59,427 nucleotides of DNA from DASRHK01 sp035650495 (GCA_035650495.1 DASRHK010000177.1:1-59427); one strand, 5' to 3'; positions 1 through 9,436 are shown, counted from the stretch's first letter. Notes: generated by a model not told the origin, from the sequence alone. Program-made: numbers and translations.

Positions 1-508
1 GATACGGGATCATCGCGGCCTTCGGCAAGCCGGTGCTGCCGCCGGTGAACAGCAGCATGTGGAGATCGTTCTCGCCGACCGCTTGCGCGTCCGCGCGCGG
101 CTGCGCCTGCAGGAGCCAGCTCTCGTAGCCGTCGAGCGCGATCAGTGGCACGTTCAGCCCGCGGGCGTGCACTTCGTTCGCTGCGTCGTGAAGCAGGAGC
201 GACGGACGCACGTAATTGGCGAGCTCGCACTGCTCCTTTCCGGCGAGGCGATAGTTGAACGGCGTGTAGACGAAGCCCAGCTTCGGCGCGGCGAGGATCA
301 GATCGAGATGCGCGATGTGATTGTGCGCGAGGATGCCGACGCGGCTGCCTTTGCCGACGCCGCGCTCGGTCAGCTGTGCCGCGAGCCGCTCGGCGCGCTG
401 ATTCAGCTCGGTGTAGGTGAACCAGCGTCCGCGGAAGCACGCGGCTGCGCGATACGGCGTCAGGCGCGCGCGCCAGGCGGCGAGGTCACCCCAAAATGAG
501 TGGCTCAC
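1..508 (-). CDS. AMP-dependent acyl-CoA synthetase/ligase, N-terminal part (runs off window)
   Basis: Class I adenylate-forming enzyme that would activate a carboxylic acid with ATP to an acyl-AMP and then an acyl-CoA. Only about the first 169 codons are in the window; the rest lies beyond base 1. The N-terminal substrate-entry segment reads FTYTELNQRAERLA, and the phosphate-binding loop FTGGSTGLPKA sits at about residues 152-162, right at the window edge. I chose the GTG at 506-508 because the family's conserved N-terminus begins just after it and it overlaps the TGA of the upstream ketosynthase gene (GTGA), so the two are translationally coupled. It is the third gene of a TetR / ketosynthase / ligase operon. 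The substrate cannot be told from this fragment; a medium- or long-chain acid is a family-based guess. Confidence 0.85.
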   Translation of the reverse strand, partial: MSHSFWGDLAAWRARLTPYRAAACFRGRWFTYTELNQRAERLAAQLTERGVGKGSRVGILAHNHIAHLDLILAAPKLGFVYTPFNYRLAGKEQCELANYVRPSLLLHDAANEVHARGLNVPLIALDGYESWLLQAQPRADAQAVGENDLHMLLFTGGSTGLPKAAMIPY

Positions 509-1503
509 GCGCGATACCTCACGCAGATCGCATTCCACACGTAGCCGATGCCGGCGGCGGCGAGCACGCACACGTCGCCGTCCGCGAAGCGGCCTTCCTC
601 GCGCGCCAGCTTGAGCGAGAGCAGCACGTCGACCTGGCCGATGTGGCCGTAATCGGAGAGATAGATCGATCGATCGCCCGGAACGCCGATGCGGCGCAGC
701 ACCTCGTCGTGCGCGCTGCGCTTCATGTGCAGGAGCGCCACGTACTTCGCCTGCGTGGACGTGATGCCGGAGCGCGCGCAGGCCTCGTCGATGACCGTGA
801 CGAAATTGTCGAGCGACTTCGCTTCGAGCCGCCGCTTCATGCCGGCCGGATCGGGCACCTGCAGGCGGAACTCGTGCACGTTGCGCGGCGTGATCGGATG
901 GCGCGTGCCGCCGACGGGAACGATGACGTCCTCCGAGAAGCTGCCGTCGGTGCGGAAGCTCGATCCGAGGATCTCGAAGCCGGGACCGTCGCGCTGGATG
1001 ACGGCGGCGCCGCCACCCGCAGCGAGATTGTTGAGGAAGCGCGTGTTGGGATCGGAGTAGTCGACCAGATCGCCGTTGCGATAGCCGCCGGCGAGGAGCA
1101 CCGCGTTGAGATTCCGATCGGCCTTCATCAGATCGGCAGCGAGCTTGAGTCCCAGCACCGCGGTGCCGCACTTCTGCCCGACGTCGAACGCCCACGCGCG
1201 CTCGGCGCCGAGATCGTGCGCGGCCTCGATGCCGGCGGTCCACACGGGATATTCCTTGTGCTCTTCGGTCATGCAGATCAGCGCATCGATCTGCATCGGC
1301 TGCACGCGCGCTTCGGCGAGCGCCGCGCGCGCCGCGCGCACGCCCATCGCGTTGGTGTGATCGTCCGGACCCGGCACGGTCTTCTGCGTGATCCCCATCT
1401 TGTCGCGCACGACGTGCTCGGGCACGCCGGACGCACGCGCAATGTGCGCAGCGTCGTGGCGCTTCTCGGGAAGATAGATGCCGATGCCGGTGACGACAGT
1501 CAT
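505..1503 (-). CDS. FabH-like 3-oxoacyl-ACP synthase III family protein
   Basis: Thiolase-fold condensing enzyme of 332 residues, close in length to FabH. The nucleophile is Cys112 in GQKCGTAV, the same number as in E. coli FabH. His259 (LLHMK) stands at the place of the catalytic His, but the usual catalytic Asn is replaced by His287 in YGHIGQ, so this belongs to a FabH-like subfamily rather than to housekeeping FabH. The start is ATG 1503, which overlaps the TetR stop (ATGA); a longer upstream reading exists only inside the TetR gene. Its downstream partner is an acyl-CoA ligase (GTGA overlap). Together they could make or modify a fatty-acyl product, but the pathway is unknown. The catalytic replacement suggests a different acyl donor or acceptor. 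Confidence 0.8.
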   Translation of the reverse strand: MTVVTGIGIYLPEKRHDAAHIARASGVPEHVVRDKMGITQKTVPGPDDHTNAMGVRAARAALAEARVQPMQIDALICMTEEHKEYPVWTAGIEAAHDLGAERAWAFDVGQKCGTAVLGLKLAADLMKADRNLNAVLLAGGYRNGDLVDYSDPNTRFLNNLAAGGGAAVIQRDGPGFEILGSSFRTDGSFSEDVIVPVGGTRHPITPRNVHEFRLQVPDPAGMKRRLEAKSLDNFVTVIDEACARSGITSTQAKYVALLHMKRSAHDEVLRRIGVPGDRSIYLSDYGHIGQVDVLLSLKLAREEGRFADGDVCVLAAAGIGYVWNAICVRYRA

Positions 1504-2126
1504 TTCTTGCGACCGGAGGAAGTCCCCGTGGGACGCGGTGCCATTCCGTTGGCGATGAAGTCCATGACCTCGTCGAGCTTCTTCTTCGCCGGCAGCGCGC
1601 CGCTCCACAAGCTGTGGCGCAGGCCGAGGAAGTGACTGATCCCCATCATTGCCCAGGCGCGCTCCTCGGCGCTGCCCTTGGCGAGCTCGCCGCGCTTGGC
1701 CGAATCCTCGAGCGCTGCGGTGTAGCGCTGCGCGAGCTGCAGGTAGTAGTCGCGGAACGCGCCTTCGTCCACGAACTGCGCCTCCTGCACGATGCGGTAG
1801 ACGCCGGGATGCTCGAGCGTGAACTGCAGGAAGCCTTCGATGCCGCGACGCTCGACCTGCATGCGGTTGCGTCCGGCGCCGGCGACGTCCTGAGCGAGAT
1901 GCGAGCGAAGCGCGTGTCCGAGCTCGCGCACGAGCACGGAGAAGATCTCTTCCTTGCTGCGGAAGTAGAGATAGAAGGTGCCTTGGCCGATATCGGCGCG
2001 CGTGGTGATGGAGCTGACCGACGCGCCGTGGAACCCCTTGCCGCCGAACTCGGCTTCCGCGGCGTCCAGCAATTTGCGCCGCGTCGCCTCGCCGCGCGCG
2101 GTCGCGGGAATGCGCTCCCCAGGCAT
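1500..2126 (-). CDS. TetR/AcrR family transcriptional regulator
   Basis: DNA-binding repressor of 208 residues, a normal TetR length. The N-terminal helix-turn-helix lies at about residues 15-60, with the signature GKGFHGASVSSITTRADIGQGTFYLYFRSKEEIF. The C-terminal part is the variable ligand-binding and dimerisation domain. It is the first gene of an operon with a ketosynthase and an acyl-CoA ligase, so a fatty acid or acyl-CoA effector is likely (inference). A perfect inverted repeat of AACCTGA lies 38-59 bases upstream of the start, which fits autoregulation. A purine-rich GGAAGGGGG stretch lies about 11 bases before ATG 2126. The C-terminus is rich in Arg, Pro and Gly and looks unstructured. 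Confidence 0.88.
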   Translation of the reverse strand: MPGERIPATARGEATRRKLLDAAEAEFGGKGFHGASVSSITTRADIGQGTFYLYFRSKEEIFSVLVRELGHALRSHLAQDVAGAGRNRMQVERRGIEGFLQFTLEHPGVYRIVQEAQFVDEGAFRDYYLQLAQRYTAALEDSAKRGELAKGSAEERAWAMMGISHFLGLRHSLWSGALPAKKKLDEVMDFIANGMAPRPTGTSSGRKK

Positions 2127-2163
2127 GCGTCTCGAAGCCCCCTTCCGCTGTGCGGCTCGTGAA

Positions 2164-2185
2164 AACCTGAACCGATCGTCAGGTT
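2164..2185. promoter_or_regulatory. Inverted-repeat operator upstream of the TetR gene
   Basis: AACCTGA, eight bases, TCAGGTT: a perfect 7-base inverted repeat in the 85-base gap between the patatin gene and the TetR start. Its size and place are typical of a TetR operator. That the adjacent TetR protein binds it is inference. Confidence 0.6.
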
Positions 2186-2211
2186 AGGCGGCGCTTCTCG
2201 CCGCCGTCAAA

Positions 2212-3675
2212 TCAGCGGCCGGTGACGGCCCAGAGCCCGCGCCGCGGCGACGCCTGCAAGTCCCGACGCTGCTTCAGCACCATCAGGCAGGACTCGAACG
2301 CCCTGGAGATCCGCGTCTGGATGCGGATGCGCTCGAGCTTGGGCCAGGTCGCGCGCTCGCCGTCGTTGATGAAGCGACGGATGTCTTCCGACGAGGGATT
2401 CGCGAACATCCGCAGCAGCTGCTTGGGCGTGTGCTTCGGGAACACGTTGATGTCGCCGGAGTAGCGCTGGCGCACGAGGTTGTCGAGCTTGCCGAGCGCG
2501 CGGCCGCCGCCGTACGGATCGATGTGCTTGCGCGCGAGCGCCAGCGCTCCGCGACTGCTCGAGGTGAGCAGCTCGCGCGCGAGCGGCGCGAGCCCGCGCT
2601 TGGGCAGGCGGTCGCTCATGAACGGCACGATGTGCGGGTTGGTCTGGCTGACGATGTAGTGATTGACGTTGTGCAGGCGCGCGAGCCGGAGCATCGGCAT
2701 ATCGGAAGAGAGCGTGCCGTCGACCCAGCGCTTGCTCGGCATGTAGGGCACGGCGCGACCCGAGAAGTCGCGCGCTTCCAGCATCACCGGCGGGAACACG
2801 CCCGGCACTGCGCAGGACGCGAGCACGCCGCGCGCGACGAACACGTTCGGCGCCGTGAGGTAGTTGAGCAATCGTCCTTGCTGATGCGGCTCCGCCGGCG
2901 AGACGGTCACGCCGATGATCCGGCGCGTGCGCTCGAACGCCTGCTCGAAGGTTTCCTCGCCGATGTTCTGCGCGAGACAGCTCTCCAGCTGCGTCGCGTC
3001 CATCACCGCCTTGCCACGCAGCGCGTGCGCGAGCGACACGCCCTGGAACGCGCGCAGGTTCAGTCCGTCGGGATCGAAGATCAGCGGCAGCTGCCGGTCG
3101 TCGCGCACGCCGACCATCGCCGCGATGATCGAGCCCGCGCTCGATCCGGAGATCACGCGCGGCAGCAGATCGTGCTCGTGCAGCGCCTTGATCACGCCGA
3201 GATGGAACATGCCGAGCGTCGCGCCGCCGGAGAGCATCAGCGCCGAGCGGCCGAACACGCTGCCGGTGCGCTTGAAGAACAGGATCTTCTCGTCATGGCC
3301 GAAGTCGGGGAAATCGCCGGCGCACAGATAGTCGAGGCAGCGCGCGACCTCGTCGACGTAATCCTCGATCAGCTTCTTGGTGCCCACGCGCGCGACGTCG
3401 TAGAGCGCGGGATTGGTGATGTTCGCGAGATTGCCGTGCAGGCCTTCGTGCAGCATGTAGACGAGCGGGCGCACGTCGGCGCGGCGGCGCAGCGCGCGCA
3501 TCTGCGCGAGGCGCTCCTTGATCAGGAGATGGTCGTAGTCCTCCGAGGTGTCGTCGGCCTTCCAGGCGTCGAAGCCCTGGACGCGATCCAGCTCCAGCGC
3601 GATCTCGCGCCAGGTGCGGTAGTCGGTGGCTTGGTGCAGATCGGCGCCGAGGCGCTTGATCGGATTGCGCAGCAC
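2212..3675 (-). CDS. Patatin-like phospholipase with N-terminal DUF3336 domain
   Basis: Serine lipase of the patatin family, expected to cleave acyl esters of phospholipids or neutral lipids. Numbered from GTG 3675 (487 residues), the DUF3336 region covers about residues 3-140 (NPIKRLGADLHQATDYRTW). The patatin domain follows, with the oxyanion loop GGATLG (150-155), nucleophile Ser179 in GSSAG and catalytic Asp319 in WVDGT, so the Ser-Asp dyad is intact. The start is uncertain: the frame stays open to 3939, but this extension lies inside the divergent mprF gene and shows no lipase features, so I prefer the GTG just before the conserved NPIKRL. There is no signal peptide, so it is probably cytoplasmic or membrane-associated. 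It is divergent from mprF-acvB, which may link it to phospholipid turnover. Confidence 0.85.
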   Translation of the reverse strand: MLRNPIKRLGADLHQATDYRTWREIALELDRVQGFDAWKADDTSEDYDHLLIKERLAQMRALRRRADVRPLVYMLHEGLHGNLANITNPALYDVARVGTKKLIEDYVDEVARCLDYLCAGDFPDFGHDEKILFFKRTGSVFGRSALMLSGGATLGMFHLGVIKALHEHDLLPRVISGSSAGSIIAAMVGVRDDRQLPLIFDPDGLNLRAFQGVSLAHALRGKAVMDATQLESCLAQNIGEETFEQAFERTRRIIGVTVSPAEPHQQGRLLNYLTAPNVFVARGVLASCAVPGVFPPVMLEARDFSGRAVPYMPSKRWVDGTLSSDMPMLRLARLHNVNHYIVSQTNPHIVPFMSDRLPKRGLAPLARELLTSSSRGALALARKHIDPYGGGRALGKLDNLVRQRYSGDINVFPKHTPKQLLRMFANPSSEDIRRFINDGERATWPKLERIRIQTRISRAFESCLMVLKQRRDLQASPRRGLWAVTGR

Positions 3676-3751
3676 GTGGTCGAAGATGGCGAGGCCCCCG
3701 GCCTCTTCGTCCCAGTGTATGCGATTTTGTGCGTTGCGAGAGAATACGCGC

Positions 3752-6322
3752 GTGAGCCCGTCGCCCCCTGCTGTGCGAACGCAACGACCGCGCTGGATGA
3801 TCGGCGTCTCCGCCGTGCTGCTCGTCGCGGCGCTGTATGCGCTCGATCGCATGCTCGGCGAGTTGAGCGTCGACGACATCTTCGGATCGCTGCAGGCGAC
3901 GTCGGGCTGGCGCGTGCTCGCAGCCATCGCCGCGACCATCGCGAGCTACGCGGTGCTCGTGCTCTACGACGTGCTGGCGCTCAAGCAGCTCGATCGCAAG
4001 CTCCCCGCCGCGGAGATCATCTCGACCTCGTTCACCGCATTCTCGATCGGCTACAACCTCGGTCTCGTCGTGGTGTCGGCGGGCGCGCTGCGACTGCGTC
4101 CGTACACGGCCGCCGGCTTGTCGACCCTCGAGGTCGCCGGCGTGATGGCGTTCGGGACGCTGACGTTCCTGCTCGGCGCGTGGGTCATCGTCACCTTCGC
4201 GCTTCTGCTCGAGCCTCACGCGAGCGCGACGATCCTGCATCTGCCGGTGGGCAGCGCCCGGCCGATCGGCGCGATCCTGTTCGCCGGATTCAGCATCTAT
4301 CTGCTGATCAGCGCGGGCGGTCCGCGCGAGATCACGCTGTTCGGCAAGAGCTGGCGGCTGCCTGGGTTGCGGATGACGATCGCTCAGATCGGCGTCGCCG
4401 TCGTCGACTTGTTCCTCGCCGCGGCGGCGCTGCTCTTGTTGCTGCCGAGCGCGCACGTGAGCCTTCTCGCCTTCGTCGGGCTCTACGTCGTCGCGATCGG
4501 CGCTGGACTCGGCAGCAGCGTGCCCGGCGGGCTCGGCGTGTTCGAGACGATCCTCATCGTGCTGATCCCCGAGCTGCCGCCGAGCGCGCTGGTCGGACCG
4601 CTCCTGCTCTATCGGCTGATCTATTTCGTGCTGCCATTCGGCGTCGCGCTGATCTGGCTCGGCGTGCGCGAGGTGCGGAGCGGCCGCGGCTGGCTGCCGG
4701 GAACGCTGGCGACGCTGCGCTGGTGGGTCGAGTGGATCGGCCCGCAGCTGCTCTCGGCTGCGGTGTTCATGGTCGGCACGATCCTGCTGCTCTCGGGCGC
4801 GACGCCCGGCATGGATCAGCGCATGGCGTTCCTGTCCGACATGATCCCGGAGCCGGTGCTCGAGCTGTCGCATCTCGCCGGCAGCACGATCGGTCTCGGC
4901 CTCTTGATCGTCGCGCGCGGGCTTTATCGACGCGTCGATGCCGCGTGGTGGGTGACGCTCGTGCTCTGCGCGGGCGGCATCGTCGCCGAGCTGCTCAAGG
5001 GCATCGACTACGAGGAAGCGACGCTGCTCCTGCTGATCATGATCGCGCTGGTCGTCTCGCGCCGACGCTTCACGCGCCGCGCGCCGCTGTTCGAGCGGCG
5101 CTTCTCGCTGTCGTGGTTCATCGGCGTCGCGATCGTGCTGGGATCGGCGATCTGGCTCGGGCTCGCGGCGTATCGCGAAGTGCCGTACGCGCACGATCTG
5201 TGGTGGGAGTTCGCGTTCGAGAGCGACGCGCCGCGCTGGCTGCGCGCGAGCCTCGTCACCGTGCTGATCGCGTCGGGCATCTCGCTGTGGCAGCTCGCCG
5301 GGCGCGGCTCGCGCGCCGCCAAAGCGCAACCGACGGACGAAGACCTCGCGCGCGCGACGAGCTGCATCGCCAACAATCGCGACACGGTCGCCAATCTCGC
5401 GCTGCTCGGCGACAAGCAGCTCCTGTTCAGCAAGCCCGGCGACGCCTTCATCATGTTCCAGCGCTCGGGCCGCAGCTTCGTCGCGCTCGGCGATCCGGTC
5501 GGCAACCCGGAGCGCCACGCCGCGCTCGCGTGGCGGTTCCGCGAGATGTGCGACCAGAACGACGCGCTGCCGGTCTTCTACGAAGTGTCGAGCGAGAAGC
5601 TGCCGCTGTATCTCGACATCGGGCTTGCGCTGATCAAGCTCGGCGAAGAAGCGCGCGTGAATCTCTCGACCTTCACGCTCGAAGGCCCGCAGCGCGCCGA
5701 GCTGCGCACGGCGAATCGCAAGGGCCAGCGCGAAGGCCTGGAGTTCTCCGTCGCGTCGCCGGCGGAAGTCGTGGCGCTGATGCCGCAGCTGCAGGAAGTG
5801 TCCGATCAGTGGCTGTCGGCGAAGTCGACCGCGGAGAAGGGCTTCTCGGTCGGCAGCTTCGATCCCGATTACATCCGCCACTTCCCGTGCGCCATCGTGC
5901 GCCGCGCGGGCGAGATCGTCGCCTTCGCCAACCTCTGGCAGGCGGCGGACAAGTCCGAGCTCACCGTCGATCTGATGCGCTACAGCTTCAAGGCGCCGAA
6001 GGGCGTGATGGATTACCTGTTCGTCGAGATCATCCTGTTCGGCAAGCGCGAAGGCTTCGCGTGGTTCAACCTCGGGATGGCGCCGCTGTCAGGACTCGAG
6101 CGGCACCCGCTCGCGCCGTTCTGGCACAAGCTCGGCTTGCTCGTGCATCGCTACGGCGAGCCGTTCTACAACTTCGAGGGGCTGCGCAAGTACAAGGAGA
6201 AATTCAATCCGGTGTGGCGGCCGCGTTATCTCGCGTCGCCCGGTGGCTTGTCGCTGCCGCGCGTGCTGCTCGACGTCTCCTCGCTGATCGCCGGCGGCGT
6301 GAAAGGCGTCGTGTGGAAGTGA
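3752..6322 (+). CDS. mprF: Bifunctional lysylphosphatidylglycerol flippase/synthase
   Basis: MprF transfers lysine from Lys-tRNA to phosphatidylglycerol and flips the product, lowering the negative charge of the membrane and protecting against cationic peptides and acid. The 856-residue product is of normal length for the family. The N-terminal half has about a dozen hydrophobic helices (flippase domain). The C-terminal third is the soluble GNAT-like DUF2156 synthase domain, with motifs such as MFQRSGRSFVALGDPVG, FNLGMAPLSGL and FYNFEGLRKYKEKFNP. The start is set at GTG 3752; an earlier ATG in frame would overlap the patatin gene. It is coupled to acvB by a GTGA overlap. The same pair is known from Rhizobium (lpiA-atvA) and Agrobacterium. 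Confidence 0.93.
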   Translation: MSPSPPAVRTQRPRWMIGVSAVLLVAALYALDRMLGELSVDDIFGSLQATSGWRVLAAIAATIASYAVLVLYDVLALKQLDRKLPAAEIISTSFTAFSIGYNLGLVVVSAGALRLRPYTAAGLSTLEVAGVMAFGTLTFLLGAWVIVTFALLLEPHASATILHLPVGSARPIGAILFAGFSIYLLISAGGPREITLFGKSWRLPGLRMTIAQIGVAVVDLFLAAAALLLLLPSAHVSLLAFVGLYVVAIGAGLGSSVPGGLGVFETILIVLIPELPPSALVGPLLLYRLIYFVLPFGVALIWLGVREVRSGRGWLPGTLATLRWWVEWIGPQLLSAAVFMVGTILLLSGATPGMDQRMAFLSDMIPEPVLELSHLAGSTIGLGLLIVARGLYRRVDAAWWVTLVLCAGGIVAELLKGIDYEEATLLLLIMIALVVSRRRFTRRAPLFERRFSLSWFIGVAIVLGSAIWLGLAAYREVPYAHDLWWEFAFESDAPRWLRASLVTVLIASGISLWQLAGRGSRAAKAQPTDEDLARATSCIANNRDTVANLALLGDKQLLFSKPGDAFIMFQRSGRSFVALGDPVGNPERHAALAWRFREMCDQNDALPVFYEVSSEKLPLYLDIGLALIKLGEEARVNLSTFTLEGPQRAELRTANRKGQREGLEFSVASPAEVVALMPQLQEVSDQWLSAKSTAEKGFSVGSFDPDYIRHFPCAIVRRAGEIVAFANLWQAADKSELTVDLMRYSFKAPKGVMDYLFVEIILFGKREGFAWFNLGMAPLSGLERHPLAPFWHKLGLLVHRYGEPFYNFEGLRKYKEKFNPVWRPRYLASPGGLSLPRVLLDVSSLIAGGVKGVVWK

Positions 6323-7584
6323 AGCGCGCGCTGATCGGGCTCGTCGCGCTCATCGCGGCGTGCTCACACGAGAAAGTCGAGACGATTTCGCACGGGCGGT
6401 TCCCGAAGGTCGAAGTCGTGCGCGGCAAAGGCGACGTGCAGAGCGTCGTCATGCTGATCACTGATCTCGACGGCTGGACGCCGAAGATGAAGTCGCTCGC
6501 GAACACGCTGGCCGCGAAGAACGCGCTCGTCATCGGCATCCCGCTCGAGACGTTCTACGCCGAGCTGCAGAAGGAGATCGGCGGCTGCGAGTTCACCGAC
6601 GGCGATCTCGAGAACCTGTCGCACTTCGTGCAGGCGTATTCGAAGCTCGGCGGCTACACGCATCCGATCCTGGTCGGCGACGGCGAAGGCGCTGCGTTCG
6701 CGGCCGCGAACCTGATGCAGGCGCCGGACGGCACGTTCGCCGGCGCGGTGACCGCGCGATTCGCGCCGCATCTCAAGCTCAAGCAGGAGCTGTGCGCGGG
6801 CGACCACCTCGTCGTGAAGAAATCGGGCGATGGCTTCGACATCGTCCTGCCTTCGTCGCCGGTCGAAGGCTGGTCGCAGCTCAAGGTCGCCGATGCAAGC
6901 GCGTTCGCCGAAGCGGTGACGAAACTCGCGGAAGCCCATCCCGCCGCCACATCGACGCTGCCGCCGGAGCTCGTCGATCTGCCGATCATGGAATTGCCCG
7001 CCGACGATGCGAAGCCCGGCGCGCCGATCGCGATCTTCTGGTCAGGCGATGGCGGCTGGGCAGGGCTCGACGAAGAGGTCGCGAACGCGCTCAACGAGAA
7101 GGGCGTGTCGATCGTCGGCGTGGATTCGCTGCGCTACTTCTGGGCGAGCCGCACGCCCGAGAAGGTCGCCGCCGACATCGAGCGCATCCAGCGCGTCTAC
7201 ACGAAGCAGTGGCGCAGCGAGCGGGTGCTGCTCGTCGGCTACTCGCAGGGCGCCGACATCCTGCCGTTCGCGCTGAACAAGCTGTCAGCGGACGCGCGCA
7301 AGCAAATCTCGCTCGCAGTCGCGATGGGGCTCGGTGATCACGCGGTGTTCGAGTTCCATCTCGCGAACTGGATTGGGCCGATCAAGCAGGGCTACGACAC
7401 GCTCGCCGAAGTGCGCAAGATCCAGGGCACGCCGTTCCTGTGCATCTACGGCGAGGAAGAGGACGACACGATTTGCCCGAAGCTCGAAGGCGGCGCGGTG
7501 CGCGTGGTGAAGCTGCCGGGATCGCACCACTTCAATGGTGACTATGGCCGGCTGGCCGAAGAGATCCTGAAAGCTGCGGGTTAA
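6319..7584 (+). CDS. acvB: AcvB/VirJ-family lipoprotein, likely lysyl-phosphatidylglycerol hydrolase
   Basis: Alpha/beta-hydrolase-fold protein of 421 residues. It starts at GTG 6319 (MKRALIGLVALIAAC), overlapping the mprF stop by GTGA. The N-terminus is a lipoprotein signal with lipobox IAAC at residues 13-16, so it should be lipid-anchored in the periplasm. The protein has an N-terminal part and a C-terminal VirJ-like hydrolase part with FWSGDGGWAG and the nucleophile elbow GYSQG (Ser309). In Agrobacterium, AcvB hydrolyses lysyl-phosphatidylglycerol, the product of the MprF homologue, so the operon encodes both synthesis and removal of the lipid. Its stop codon shares TTAA with the stop of the convergent mltD gene. 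Confidence 0.88.
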   Translation: MKRALIGLVALIAACSHEKVETISHGRFPKVEVVRGKGDVQSVVMLITDLDGWTPKMKSLANTLAAKNALVIGIPLETFYAELQKEIGGCEFTDGDLENLSHFVQAYSKLGGYTHPILVGDGEGAAFAAANLMQAPDGTFAGAVTARFAPHLKLKQELCAGDHLVVKKSGDGFDIVLPSSPVEGWSQLKVADASAFAEAVTKLAEAHPAATSTLPPELVDLPIMELPADDAKPGAPIAIFWSGDGGWAGLDEEVANALNEKGVSIVGVDSLRYFWASRTPEKVAADIERIQRVYTKQWRSERVLLVGYSQGADILPFALNKLSADARKQISLAVAMGLGDHAVFEFHLANWIGPIKQGYDTLAEVRKIQGTPFLCIYGEEEDDTICPKLEGGAVRVVKLPGSHHFNGDYGRLAEEILKAAG

Positions 7585-9263
7585 CGCGTCGGAACGCGGA
7601 TGCGCTGGCCCGGATGCAGCAGGCTCGACTCGCTGAAGCCGTTGAGCTTGCGGATCGCGTCGATGCTGACGCGATACTGCTTGGCGATGTGCGACAGCGT
7701 CTGGCCCGAGCGCACCTTGTGCGTGCGATAGCTCTTCGCCGCTTTGCCTTCGCTCGAAACCGCGATCGCCTTGGCGTTCGATTTCGCCGACGCCTTCGGA
7801 ATCGGCTTGAGCGATGCGACGGCCGTGCTGAAGTCGCTGCCGCCTTCATGCGGCGGCACGCGCACGACGCTGCCGCGCCGCAGGTGCTTCGACAGCCCCG
7901 GATTCGCGCTCTTCAGCGACGCGAGCGTCACGTGGTACTTCTTGGCGATGCGCGCGAGCGTGTCGCCTTTCTGGATCTTGTGCTGCACGTAGTAGAGCTT
8001 CTGCTGCTCGTAGCGCTCCGAGGACGACAGCGTGCCGAGCGCGACGCGGAAGGCCTCGGCTTGTCCCGGCGGCAGGCGCAGCGTGTGGCCCGGCGGCACG
8101 TAGAGCTTGCCGTCGATGACGTCGGGACGATACGCCGGATTGAGGCGGCGGAAGGTTTCTTCGTCGGTGCCCGACAGGCGCAGCAGCGTCTGGTAGGGAA
8201 TGTAGTAGTCGCTCGTCTGCACCTGGTCGAAGCGCAGCGGCTGCTTGCGCTGCAGGTTGCCGAAGTGCTTCGCGTAGTCGCGCTCGACGTCGCTCGCCGC
8301 GAGGAATTCCGCGTAGAAGTTGCGCGAAGCGAAGCCGAAGCTCTTGGCGCGATAGCGCTCGATCAGATCGGACAGGCTGTTGCCGTGGACCTGATCGAGG
8401 CCGCGCGCGAGTCCGCCGCGACCGTGGTTGTAGGCGGTGACCGCCAGCGGCCAGTCGTGCAGCGCGGCGTAATCGTCGCGCAGATGTTCGGCCGCGGCTT
8501 GCGTCGAGAACCAGGGATCGGCGCGATCGTCGACCACTTCGTTCAAGCGCATGTAGATGCGCGCAGACGACGGCATGAACTGCCAGATGCCCGCGGCGCC
8601 GACTTTCGAGTAAGCCTCTTCGTTGAAGCTCGACTCGACGAGCGGCAGGCGCGTGAGCCGCGTCGGCAACCCTTCGCGCTCGAACACCGTTTCCATTTCG
8701 GGGAGATATTTGCCCGACGTCTCGAGCGCGCGCTGCGTGCGCTCCTTCAACCCGCGCTGGCTGCGCACGTTGTCGAGGGCCTTGCGAAACCGGCGATCGT
8801 CGTCGATGCCCCCGTAGAGATTGAAGACGCGGCGCTCCTGGTCGTTGAGCTGCTCGGGATGATGCCGCTTCTTGTCGACACTCTTGAGCAGGCTTTCGAG
8901 GCGCCGCTCTTCGCGCTTCTCGGCCGCAGACTGCATGAGGCGAGCACGCGTGCGATCGATCGTTGCTTCGTCGCGGAAGTCGAGCACCTCGAAGACGCGA
9001 TCCGGATATTCCGCCGCATGCACGACGCTCTGGAATTCCGAGTATTCGGAAAACACTTTGGTCCAGAACTGGTAGTTGGGCTCGATGACGGAGAGGCGCG
9101 GGAACAGTGCGTCGTCCGAAGGCACTGCTGCGGCGGGTGCGGATGCGTCGGGCGATTCGGTCATCTCCATCGCCGCGGTTTCGGCCGGCGGGAAAGACAC
9201 TTCGTCCGCGCAGGCCGCGCCTGCTGCGAACGCCAAACAGAACAGCCACCACCGACGCTTCAT
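7581..9263 (-). CDS. mltD: Membrane-bound lytic murein transglycosylase D (SLT plus two LysM)
   Basis: Cleaves the MurNAc-GlcNAc bond of peptidoglycan, forming 1,6-anhydro ends. The 560-residue protein starts at ATG 9263 with an export signal (MKRRWWLFCLAFAAGAACA); a start 66 bases further up would bury this signal. The catalytic SLT domain has the Glu at about residue 210 (PLVESSFNEEA), followed by AGIWQFMPSSAR and AYNHGRGGL. Two LysM peptidoglycan-binding domains close the protein (HKIQKGDTLARIAKKY and HKVRSGQTLSHIAKQY). A Cys at the end of the signal hints at lipidation as in E. coli MltD, but the lipobox (AGAAC) is poor. It shares a TTAA stop overlap with the convergent acvB gene. Confidence 0.93.
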   Translation of the reverse strand: MKRRWWLFCLAFAAGAACADEVSFPPAETAAMEMTESPDASAPAAAVPSDDALFPRLSVIEPNYQFWTKVFSEYSEFQSVVHAAEYPDRVFEVLDFRDEATIDRTRARLMQSAAEKREERRLESLLKSVDKKRHHPEQLNDQERRVFNLYGGIDDDRRFRKALDNVRSQRGLKERTQRALETSGKYLPEMETVFEREGLPTRLTRLPLVESSFNEEAYSKVGAAGIWQFMPSSARIYMRLNEVVDDRADPWFSTQAAAEHLRDDYAALHDWPLAVTAYNHGRGGLARGLDQVHGNSLSDLIERYRAKSFGFASRNFYAEFLAASDVERDYAKHFGNLQRKQPLRFDQVQTSDYYIPYQTLLRLSGTDEETFRRLNPAYRPDVIDGKLYVPPGHTLRLPPGQAEAFRVALGTLSSSERYEQQKLYYVQHKIQKGDTLARIAKKYHVTLASLKSANPGLSKHLRRGSVVRVPPHEGGSDFSTAVASLKPIPKASAKSNAKAIAVSSEGKAAKSYRTHKVRSGQTLSHIAKQYRVSIDAIRKLNGFSESSLLHPGQRIRVPTR

Positions 9264-9436
9264 TTCTCGCACCAAAAGACACGCCCCAACGATGATCGGA
9301 ATGCTACCGTGCCGGGGCCGGGACGGCAAACAACTTTCCGTGGGAATTTAGTGTGATTGCGCGCTTTTTTTAAGACCGTCGGAGATAGGAAAAATATCCC
9401 AACGCGGGCCGGAGGAACCGCTAAACTGATCGTCCC

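Noticed and set aside
2431..7584. A 1717-codon open frame that contains acvB at its end
   Set aside because: Only the last 420 codons are a real gene; the rest is Arg/Ala-rich and lies antisense to patatin or in another frame of mprF.
9365..9371. T7 run as a terminator between mltD and pip
   Set aside because: There is no GC-rich stem before it on either strand and both genes diverge from this point.
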